A stretch of DNA of 5,186 bases from Planctomycetota bacterium. Lineage in GTDB: Bacteria; Planctomycetota; Phycisphaerae; UBA1845; PWPN01. Both the position numbers and the translations under genes were made by a program. How positions within the stretch are numbered: the first letter of the stretch is position 1; each line of letters begins with the position of its first letter. The stretch lies in assembly GCA_020346805.1 (NCBI GenBank), contig CP070790.1:3857412-3862597 (forward strand), read 5' to 3'. The notes under the pieces were generated by a model that saw only the letters and a list, made by a program, of their open reading frames with translations, searched no databases and was not told the DNA's origin. Shown here one piece after another: positions 1 through 5,186 of this stretch.

Positions 1-203
1 AGCAGGATCAACATCATGCGGCACATCATCAGCAGCAGATGTTTTATCCAATGCGTGCGGGTGGAGGCCTGATTGGAGGCCATCAGGAAGCGTATGGCCG
101 GAAATACCTGGCGACGCGGCCGTTGCCGAAGTACCAGATGGATAATGACCGGGATGGCACAGGCCAACGCCCCCCAGGCAAGCATCGGTGCCCCGAAAGT
201 CAT
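1..203 (-). CDS. BatA-type N-terminal double-transmembrane domain protein, partial (C-terminus beyond left edge)
   Basis: The minus strand is open from just downstream of ribF to the window edge. From the ATG at 203 it reads MTFGAPMLAWGALACAIPVI, then a histidine-leucine pair, a basic stretch (RQRPRRQ), FPAIRFL, a polar linker and a second hydrophobic segment starting at HLLLMMCRMM. This pattern (hydrophobic helix, IHL, arginine-rich turn, F-x-x-x-RFL, second helix) is that of the BatA/aerotolerance-regulator N-terminal domain, found at the start of larger membrane proteins in planctomycetes and Bacteroidetes, often with a following von Willebrand A or glutamine-amidotransferase-like region. 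Those later parts are outside the window, so the exact subfamily and role cannot be told. The frame is also open to an earlier ATG ATG at 254, which would add 17 mostly hydrophobic residues. I prefer 203 because family members usually begin at this point and a GGGG lies five bases upstream; 254 has no visible ribosome binding site. It follows ribF on the same strand by 13 to 64 bp, so co-transcription is likely. Confidence 0.75.
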   Translation of the reverse strand, partial: MTFGAPMLAWGALACAIPVIIHLVLRQRPRRQVFPAIRFLMASNQASTRTHWIKHLLLMMCRMMLIL

Positions 204-267
204 CGAACCCCAGCTAACGGCCAATATAATGTTGAGGATTGCTGCCGGCATCATTAATCAATTGTAA

Positions 268-1221
268 CTAAGGTTGCTCAACAATGCGATGATTAGAAAC
301 GATCTTTCTTGTTTGTTCGACGTCGCGGGCGATTTGCCGAGACAACTCTTGGGGTGAATCGAATTTTTCCTGGGGCCTAAGCCATTCGTAAAACTCAAGG
401 CGGATCGCCTGATCGTATATTGCCCCGTCAAAATCCAACAAGTGGGCCTCGACCAAAAGATCGCCGCCGTCAAACGTAGGATAACGCCCGATACTGATGG
501 CCGCAGTGAATTCCTGATTTTTCACTTTCGCCCGTCCGGCATAGATGCCCTCGGCAGGAATCATTTGCGATTCGACACCAATATTAGCGGTGGGGAAGCC
601 GAGTTTCTGTCCTCGCCCCACGCCGGGTACCACCGATCCAACAAGGGTATAAGGCCGACCGAGACACAATGCCGCCTGATCCACCGTGCCGGAGCTTATC
701 AGATGACGAATCAACGAACTGGAGATCACCGTATCGGGATGTCCGCCAAGGTTGGCTCGGATAGGCTCGATGATCTCGACTTCAAATCCATATCTGTCGG
801 CTACGGCGCGCAAGGTATTGCCGTCACCACGGCGATGTTGGCCGAATCTGAACGAAGCACCTTCTACGATAAAGCGCGGTTTGAATCGGGCCATAATGAT
901 ATCGCTGATGAATTGGTCAGCGGTTATGTGGAAAAACTCGGGCCGGCTCTGCACCACCACGATTACATCAACGCCGACACGTTCGAGCAAACGGATCTTT
1001 TCCTCTAGGCAGGTAAGGGCGGCCGGCATCCGGTCGGGGGCAATGATGGTCGCCGGATGGGGATCGAAGGTCATGGCTACCAATTGGGTGCCGGCGGAAT
1101 CCGCACGTTGTCGGCCGGCGGCAATGATCGCCTGATGGCCGCAGTGTACGCCGTCAAAATTACCGACGGTCAGCACAATGCCTGAAAAACTTACCGATTC
1201 CAATCCACGGATAACCTGCAT
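268..1221 (-). CDS. ribF: Bifunctional riboflavin kinase / FMN adenylyltransferase (FAD synthetase)
   Basis: This cytoplasmic enzyme phosphorylates riboflavin to FMN and then adenylylates FMN to FAD. The 317-residue length is normal for the family. The N-terminal nucleotidyltransferase domain (about 1-185) has GNFDGVHCGHQ at 20-30 (the GxFDGxHxGH nucleotide-binding motif), TFDPHP at 51-56, EGASFRFGQHRRGDG at 120-134 (family form: G-x-D-F-RFG...RxGD) and ISSSLIR at 166-172. The C-terminal riboflavin kinase domain (about 186-310) has GRGQKLGFPTAN at 202-213, the P-loop-like segment holding the PTAN metal/ATP site, IPAEGIYAG at 221-229, SIGRYPTF at 243-250 and EAHLLDF at 258-264, whose glutamate matches the catalytic base of the family. 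It ends with the usual LRPQEKF...QIARD region. The start at 1221 aligns with the family N-terminus; a GGGAG lies about 12 bases upstream, rather far. The gene is divergent from the TPR membrane protein gene and precedes the BatA-like gene. All key residues are present, so it should be functional. Confidence 0.97.
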   Translation of the reverse strand: MQVIRGLESVSFSGIVLTVGNFDGVHCGHQAIIAAGRQRADSAGTQLVAMTFDPHPATIIAPDRMPAALTCLEEKIRLLERVGVDVIVVVQSRPEFFHITADQFISDIIMARFKPRFIVEGASFRFGQHRRGDGNTLRAVADRYGFEVEIIEPIRANLGGHPDTVISSSLIRHLISSGTVDQAALCLGRPYTLVGSVVPGVGRGQKLGFPTANIGVESQMIPAEGIYAGRAKVKNQEFTAAISIGRYPTFDGGDLLVEAHLLDFDGAIYDQAIRLEFYEWLRPQEKFDSPQELSRQIARDVEQTRKIVSNHRIVEQP

Positions 1222-1425
1222 AGCCCAACAAATCTCCCAGCTTATTCACCAATCAGCCCTGTTTTTCGGCGCCATAACCGGCACACGTCGGCCGGTATAA
1301 TGGCCAGAGTCAAATATGTCTCTATACTTGTCAAAAAGACGGTGTTTGGCAAGGGCGTTGACAAACTGATTAGAATTACCAGGTAAGATTGGAATCGAGT
1401 CGATTTCGCAGCCGATGTCTAAATA
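1222..1425. promoter_or_regulatory. Divergent intergenic region with weak promoter-like matches
   Basis: This 204-bp gap between ribF (minus) and the TPR gene (plus) should hold promoters for both. On the plus strand there is an exact TATAAT at 1296-1301 without a good -35 box. There is also TTGGCA at 1346-1351 with TAGAAT at 1371-1376 (19-bp spacer), and an isolated TTGACA at 1358-1363. On the minus strand TTGACA (1334-1329) and TTGACT (1313-1308) occur, but neither has a matching -10 at normal spacing. A perfect 6-bp inverted repeat, ACCGGC at 1277-1282 and GCCGGT at 1291-1296, has an 8-base loop and overlaps the first base of the TATAAT. Promoter consensus in planctomycetes is not certain, so none of these is firm. 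I find no convincing gene in this stretch. Confidence 0.25.
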
Positions 1426-3729
1426 ATGAGCAAGAAACGTACCAGTAGTGCTTCCAGAAAACGGGCTCAGGACACTAAGGGGAAAAGCGGCGCCCCTTCC
1501 CGTCAAACCGATGACAAGACCGATATGGGGCGGACGTCGGCACCGGTCGGTCGACTGGTAAGGTGGGTGGCCTTGCCACTTCTGCTTGTGGTACTCGCAT
1601 CGGTCGGATATCTCAATGCGGATCACGAAGAGTTTCTATTCGATTCGGGTTTTAGTTACGCCGAGATGGCGAATCCTTCTCAGGCCTTGGGCCGTTATAT
1701 ACAACGAACCTTTTGGCCGCCCTGGCGACCGGGACAGAATCTTACCCGCGTCAGTTTCATGCTTAATGCGATGGTGAATCGGACCTTGGGACTCGAATGG
1801 TTTGACGTCACTTCGTTTTTAGTTGTGAACGTTCTGATCCATGCCTTCAATGTCTGTCTGGTTTATTTTCTGGTATCGGCCATGCTGGGCCGGATCGATC
1901 CGGATCGACCGAAGCCGGTATGGATCCCCCTGGCTTTGGCCGCACTGTTTGCCGTCCATCCCATCCACGCCAGCAGCGTTGCCTACATCATTCAACGACG
2001 CGGGGCGTTGGCGACAACATTTTATGTGTTGGCTATTCTGAGTTATCTGGGGGCCCGCAAAAACGACAAGTCAACTTTTTCCCGTCCCTGGCAGCGTTTC
2101 GCTTTGGCAGCGGCGGTACCGATTTGCTATTGGTTAAGTATTAAATCCAAGCCTATGGCACTGACCTTACCCTTTGCCATCCTGGCCATCGAATTTTGTC
2201 TGCGGGCCTCGGATCGGGTGGCCTTGAAACGTTACTTGATAGTTCTAATCCCGGGTATGGTTCTTTCCGTAATCGCAATGTTTATATTTGCCTGGTCGCA
2301 GGGATTGTTTGATCCAAGTACTTTTCAGATTCGTCCCTGGGGTCACCAGTTAATCTGGGGGCCGTGGGTTCATTTTCTGACCGAGTCGCGGGCCTTCGTT
2401 CATTACTGGAAGCTCCTGATTCTGCCGCTGCCTCAGTGGAGCTGTGTCGATCACGATTTCGAGTTGTCCAGGTCGCTGCTTGATCGTTACGCGATTATTG
2501 CCATTGTCTTTCATGGTTTTCTGCTGTTGGCGGCCGTATTTGCCGCCCTTCGTCGATATCCGCTGGCCGCCGCCGGCATCTTTTGGTTTTACATTACCCT
2601 TATCCCCTATATAGCCCTGCCTCAGGTCGAACTGCTGGTGGAATATAAAACGTATCTGCCCAGCATCGGACTGTTTTTGATCCTGGCCGAGGTTTTTCGC
2701 GGTTTGCAACATCGAATACCACCGGTTGCAACGACGGTCATGATTGTCGCTATGGCTGCGGTTTTGTTGACTACTACTGTTCGGCGCAATGTTATTTACC
2801 AGAGTGCCTTTAACTTCTGGTCCGATGTCCTGGAAAAATATCCCAACCACCATCGCCCCAACGATAGTCTGGGCATCGTCTTGTACAAACAGGGCAAGAT
2901 CAATGAGGCCATCGCCCACTACCGCAAGGCCCTTCAGATCGCCCCCAACTATCCGGAAGCCCTTAACAACCTGGCAGCGGCCCTGGTCCACGTGGGGCAG
3001 ATCGATGAAGGCATCGAGTGTTACAAAAAGTCGCTGAAGATCAAAAAGAGGCACCCTCACGCCCATTACAACCTGGCTAACGCCCTGGTGAAAAAAGGAA
3101 ATATTGACGAGGCGATCTATCATTATCATCAGGCGATGGAATTCGAACCCAATTATCCATACATCTATCACAAACTGGCTCGGGCCCTGATGAAAAAAGG
3201 CAGTATCGATGAGGGGCTGGCCCGCTATCAGGAAGCACTGGAAATGATGCCCGACAAGGCCGTCGTACATAACAGCATGGCCCTTGACCTTTCTCGCCTG
3301 AATCGAACCAAAGAGGCGATCGAACATTACACGATGGCCTTGCAGCTCCGGCCGGATTATGCCCAAGCCCACAACAATCTGGGAACCCTTTATGCCCGAT
3401 TGGAAAAACTTGCCGAAGCCATCAAACACTTTGAAAAGGCGGTAAAGATCGATCCCAAGTTTTCTGAGGCTTATAATAATCTGGGAGGGACATATGCTCG
3501 GCTCAAACAATTCGATAAGGCCCGGAAGCATCTGCAAACCGCTCTGAAAATTAATCCCAACTTTGCCAACGCATACGCCAATCTGGGTAATGTGCTGTTC
3601 GAACAGGGGAAAATCAGTGAGGCCATCGCAAACTACCACAAGGCCTTGGGCATCAATCCCGCACATCTGCCGGCCCAAAACGGCCTGAAAGCGGCACTGG
3701 CAAAACAAAAGGAATTAAGTCAAAAGTGA
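1426..3729 (+). CDS. Polytopic membrane protein with C-terminal TPR array, bacterial TMTC/PMT-like (GT-C fold) family
   Basis: The 767-residue protein has three parts. Residues 1-43 are a polar, Lys/Arg/Ser-rich, probably cytoplasmic tail. Residues 44-452 hold about 10-11 hydrophobic helices (clear ones near 44-63, 129-153, 166-186, 224-243, 270-289, 354-375, 383-399, 411-425 and 434-451). Residues 475-746 are eight TPR units. The membrane part resembles bacterial relatives of the eukaryotic TMTC proteins, which are GT-C-type O-mannosyltransferases: RPGQNLTRVSFMLN at 101-114, VNVLIHAFN at 134-142, FAVHPIHASSVAYIIQRRG at 175-193 (family form HPIxTxAVxYIxxR) and EYKTYLPSIGLFLILA at 406-421. This suggests a glycosyl transfer role from a lipid-linked sugar, but the activity and substrate are inferred only. 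An odd number of helices would put the TPRs on the outer face, as in TMTC proteins. In the first external loop the usual F-x-F/Y-DD is FLFDS at 70-74, so the second aspartate is missing. The ATG at 1426 is the first in-frame start, since TAA lies at 1420-1422; no clear Shine-Dalgarno is seen. It is divergent from ribF and convergent with the hydrolase-like gene. Confidence 0.9.
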   Translation: MSKKRTSSASRKRAQDTKGKSGAPSRQTDDKTDMGRTSAPVGRLVRWVALPLLLVVLASVGYLNADHEEFLFDSGFSYAEMANPSQALGRYIQRTFWPPWRPGQNLTRVSFMLNAMVNRTLGLEWFDVTSFLVVNVLIHAFNVCLVYFLVSAMLGRIDPDRPKPVWIPLALAALFAVHPIHASSVAYIIQRRGALATTFYVLAILSYLGARKNDKSTFSRPWQRFALAAAVPICYWLSIKSKPMALTLPFAILAIEFCLRASDRVALKRYLIVLIPGMVLSVIAMFIFAWSQGLFDPSTFQIRPWGHQLIWGPWVHFLTESRAFVHYWKLLILPLPQWSCVDHDFELSRSLLDRYAIIAIVFHGFLLLAAVFAALRRYPLAAAGIFWFYITLIPYIALPQVELLVEYKTYLPSIGLFLILAEVFRGLQHRIPPVATTVMIVAMAAVLLTTTVRRNVIYQSAFNFWSDVLEKYPNHHRPNDSLGIVLYKQGKINEAIAHYRKALQIAPNYPEALNNLAAALVHVGQIDEGIECYKKSLKIKKRHPHAHYNLANALVKKGNIDEAIYHYHQAMEFEPNYPYIYHKLARALMKKGSIDEGLARYQEALEMMPDKAVVHNSMALDLSRLNRTKEAIEHYTMALQLRPDYAQAHNNLGTLYARLEKLAEAIKHFEKAVKIDPKFSEAYNNLGGTYARLKQFDKARKHLQTALKINPNFANAYANLGNVLFEQGKISEAIANYHKALGINPAHLPAQNGLKAALAKQKELSQK
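2848..3663 (+). repeat. Eight tandem TPR units (102-bp periodicity) in the membrane protein gene
   Basis: Residues 475-746 divide without gaps into eight 34-residue units, starting at residues 475, 509, 543, 577, 611, 645, 679 and 713. Most carry the TPR signature: a small residue in NNL-x-x-x-L/Y near positions 6-12, G at or near 15, EAI/EGI at 20-22 and P at 32 or 33. Unit 5 (611-644) is the least typical, with SMALDLSRLNRTKEA in place of the usual G-containing turn. A last amphipathic helix (747-760) caps the array. TPRs form right-handed superhelices that bind protein partners. The DNA of the units has diverged, so the array is old and not a recent expansion. Confidence 0.93.
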
Positions 3730-3763
3730 TAAATTATCCAGCATGGCTAACCGTTCCCCTATG

Positions 3764-3783
3764 GCGGATCAGTAAGCGGATCA
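3764..3783. repeat. Short direct repeat GCGGATCA-gtaa-GCGGATCA
   Basis: Two identical 8-base copies, 3764-3771 and 3776-3783, are separated by four bases in the gap between the convergent genes. The second copy overlaps the left arm of the AT-rich inverted repeat at 3782-3799. The 12-base period could reflect a replication slippage or a binding site, but it may be chance. No function can be assigned from the sequence. Confidence 0.4.
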
Positions 3784-3799
3784 AATAAGTGATTATTTG
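3782..3799. terminator. Weak AT-rich inverted repeat between convergent genes, possible terminator
   Basis: The arms CAAATAA (3782-3788) and TTATTTG (3793-3799) pair perfectly over 7 bp around a GTGA loop. The hairpin lies 53 bp after the stop codon of the TPR gene and about 170 bp beyond the stop of the convergent hydrolase-like gene. It is AT-rich, so the stem is weak, and no T-run follows it on either strand. It is not a standard intrinsic terminator; its place between two converging genes is the only support for that role. Confidence 0.2.
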
Positions 3800-3841
3800 G
3801 CATTTCATACTAATATTCCATGATTCTGTTATACGCTCTTG

Positions 3842-3955
3842 ATTCCCGCAATTTGGATTGGAGGAGATGTCCGCTTCGCTCATGCAGTTTTTGAAGATGG
3901 GATAGTCGTCGGTATCTACGTCGTTGCCGTCCAGCTCTATCAACTCCAGCCGAAC
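3842..3955 (-). pseudogene. Orphan, degraded dockerin-like repeat (remnant of a gene 3' end)
   Basis: The minus strand reads VRLELIELDGNDVDTDDYPI and continues FKNC, MSEADISSNPNCGN. This matches the last repeat of the neighbouring hydrolase-like gene (LDGDDDVDINDF...GCMSGADI...DPGC) at about 16 of 31 aligned residues by eye, including the acidic loop, the CMS-x-ADI block and the final P-x-C. The DNA shares an exact 11-base block, CGCTCATGCAG, at 3877-3887 and 4017-4027. The copy lies just downstream of the hydrolase gene's stop codon but in a different frame, has no proper start, and has lost one residue in the acidic loop and one between the cysteines. Its frame stays open to 3734 with a sequence that no longer looks like the family. 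It is best seen as the left-over tail of a deleted or duplicated gene with the same kind of tail. Confidence 0.65.
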
Positions 3956-3972
3956 TTTTCGCGTTGCATGGC

Positions 3973-5186
3973 CTAATTGGGTATACAGCCTGGATCCGTC
4001 TGCTTAATATCGGCCCCGCTCATGCAGCCCACAAAAAGAGTGAAATCATTTATATCCACATCATCGTCACCGTCCAAACGTACATCCAGGCAATTCGGAT
4101 CATTTTGTGGGTTACCCGTACCGGTTATGCATTCCTGGAAATGTCCGAAGTCCTCCTGATCCACATCGTCATCATGGTCAAAATCGCCAAGAGGATAAAC
4201 TACTGAGATATTTACGGTAGTAGTACGGCTTAGCCCATCGTTGTCGGTAACCTTCAATGAAGCAATATATTCATTGACGCCCCAATATTCATGGCTGGTA
4301 ATCGGGGCCGTACTATCCACCGTACCATTGTTGTCAAAATCCCATTCATATGAAACGATCGTGCCGTTTAGATCATAGGAACCGGTACCGTCAAAGTTAA
4401 CCGTCAGGGGTGAAAAACCCTTTGTAGGATTGGCATCGATCACGGCAAATGGTTTGCCGCCGAAAGCCAGATACAAAACGGAGTCCCCGCCGATGGGCGG
4501 GGTGAAACTTCTATTTCCGCCCGCCCAGTCGATAGTCCCGGTATAGGCGGTTGTGCCATTATAAGGATGAACCCATTCGTAATCGTATGCGCCGGCCGGA
4601 AGATTCAAGGTGAATGCCCCGCTGACCGGTTGATAAACCAGATACTGCTTGCCGGATTCATATAAACAGTAGGCGGTACTTGATGGCGAAGTTGTACCTT
4701 TAGCTTGAGGAACGGTGGAAACCAGATTCATGCGATTGGCATAAGTTAATGTAATTCCCATGGCGTCACGCATTCTTTGGTTTTTAGGATCATTGGGATC
4801 ATAAGTCCCGTCATACCAGCTCAGGTGATATAGATAACCATCCATAAAGACCGGATGTTGACCTCGAGTAATGGCCTTCCAGATCCATGGGTAAGTGGCT
4901 TGGGATGGGCCGATGTGATCGCTGTCGGAAATGATAACCTTGGCTCCGGTCGCATGGGGCGGATCGGTGCGGTAGATGCTGGCTGCACTGGGGGAAACCA
5001 CATCGGCATGATTGGCGGAATCGAACAGGTATGTTTGGTTTATATTTATCCAGACCAGATGCTGCTTGGGCTTGGAAGCCTCGTAGCTTTTAATGTGGTC
5101 GATCATGTGAAACTGCCATAATTCCGATCCGCTATGGCTTTCATTGCTGATTTCCCAAATGATGTTGTCATAGCCGTTCAACTCGT
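3973..5186 (-). CDS. Secreted glycoside-hydrolase-like protein with PKD domain and dockerin-like tail, partial (N-terminus beyond right edge)
   Basis: The frame is open through the right edge, so the signal peptide and most of the catalytic barrel are missing. Residues here are counted from the TTG at 5181. Residues 1-155 look like the end of a clan-A-like TIM barrel: NIIWEISNE at 6-14 (Asn-Glu after a beta strand, as at the acid/base site), KPKQH at 37-41, KVIISDSDH at 81-89 and RGQHPVFMD at 106-114. Residues 165-240 (YCLYESGKQYLVYQP..., SFTPPIGGDSVLYLA) resemble the 'putative collagen-binding' beta domain found after such barrels. Residues 243-328 are a PKD domain, with SPLTVNFDGTGSYD and VSYEWDFDNNGT. 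Residues 333-402 are two 35-residue dockerin-like repeats, each with an acidic loop and a C-x12-C pair; the loops are DFDHDDDVDQED (333-344) and RLDGDDDVDIND (368-379). Loop position 1 of the second is arginine, which should weaken calcium binding. The likely role is extracellular action on a polysaccharide, but the substrate is unknown. The gene converges with the TPR membrane protein gene. Confidence 0.88.
   Translation of the reverse strand, partial: ELNGYDNIIWEISNESHSGSELWQFHMIDHIKSYEASKPKQHLVWININQTYLFDSANHADVVSPSAASIYRTDPPHATGAKVIISDSDHIGPSQATYPWIWKAITRGQHPVFMDGYLYHLSWYDGTYDPNDPKNQRMRDAMGITLTYANRMNLVSTVPQAKGTTSPSSTAYCLYESGKQYLVYQPVSGAFTLNLPAGAYDYEWVHPYNGTTAYTGTIDWAGGNRSFTPPIGGDSVLYLAFGGKPFAVIDANPTKGFSPLTVNFDGTGSYDLNGTIVSYEWDFDNNGTVDSTAPITSHEYWGVNEYIASLKVTDNDGLSRTTTVNISVVYPLGDFDHDDDVDQEDFGHFQECITGTGNPQNDPNCLDVRLDGDDDVDINDFTLFVGCMSGADIKQTDPGCIPN

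Noticed and set aside
39..267. Two short plus-strand open frames at the left edge
   Set aside because: They are antisense to the BatA-like coding frame and have low-quality composition.
442..1008. 188-codon plus-strand open frame inside ribF
   Set aside because: It is fully antisense to ribF, which has all of its motifs; the translated sequence shows no recognisable pattern.
1246..1626. 126-codon minus-strand open frame upstream of ribF
   Set aside because: It overlaps the N-terminal coding part of the TPR membrane protein by about 200 bp, has an irregular composition and matches no family I know.
2848..3663. 102-bp periodic DNA as a possible CRISPR-like or satellite array
   Set aside because: The period is the 34-codon TPR unit; the DNA copies are diverged and there are no conserved repeats with unique spacers.
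2350..3708. Long 452-codon open frame on the minus strand opposite the TPR gene
   Set aside because: It lies antisense to a clear TPR protein, and its periodic composition mirrors the TPR repeats. It shows no domain of its own. The frame is open because of codon bias in the repeats.
3734..3943. 69-codon minus-strand open frame as a real small gene
   Set aside because: Its first half is a decayed dockerin-like repeat without the secreted protein that should precede it, and its second half is unstructured. It is treated as a gene remnant.
3964..4206. 80-codon plus-strand open frame opposite the dockerin-like tail
   Set aside because: It is antisense to the well-supported tail; its isoleucine- and histidine-rich sequence is the reverse reading of the Asp codons.

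Overview
The window looks like a chromosomal piece from a planctomycete, most likely of the Phycisphaerae type. The main clue is the protein encoded at the right edge, which ends in a pair of aspartate-rich, two-cysteine, dockerin-like repeats of the style D-x-D-x-D-D-D-V-D-x-x-D-F, with spacers such as GNPQNDPNC. Such tails are common on secreted proteins of that group. This placement rests on recognised sequence style and not on a search.

Layout from left to right. Positions 1-203 (minus strand, possibly starting at 254) hold the 5' part of a gene for a BatA-type protein with an N-terminal double-transmembrane domain; it runs off the left edge. Immediately upstream of it on the same strand is ribF (268-1221), a full-length bifunctional riboflavin kinase/FMN adenylyltransferase; the two are probably co-transcribed. 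A 204-bp non-coding gap (1222-1425) separates ribF from a divergent gene at 1426-3729. That gene encodes a 767-residue polytopic membrane protein resembling bacterial relatives of the TMTC/PMT GT-C glycosyltransferases, and it ends in eight consecutive 34-residue TPR units. A 243-bp gap (3730-3972) follows. It has no complete gene, but contains a decayed minus-strand copy of a dockerin-like repeat, plus a short direct repeat and a small AT-rich inverted repeat. From 3973 to the right edge (minus strand) lies the 3' part of a gene for a secreted glycoside-hydrolase-like protein: end of a TIM-barrel-like domain, a C-terminal beta domain of the 'putative collagen-binding' type, a PKD domain, and two dockerin-like repeats.

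The genes do not form one obvious pathway. ribF is housekeeping (FMN/FAD supply). The BatA-like gene belongs to a family of membrane proteins often found in MoxR/Bat-type clusters. The TPR membrane protein and the hydrolase-like protein are convergent neighbours and both are probably envelope or secreted proteins. I see no RNA genes, CRISPR array or intact mobile element. No clear novel multi-gene system is visible; the most unusual features are the orphan dockerin-like repeat remnant beside the intact one, and the altered acidic motif in the GT-C-like protein.
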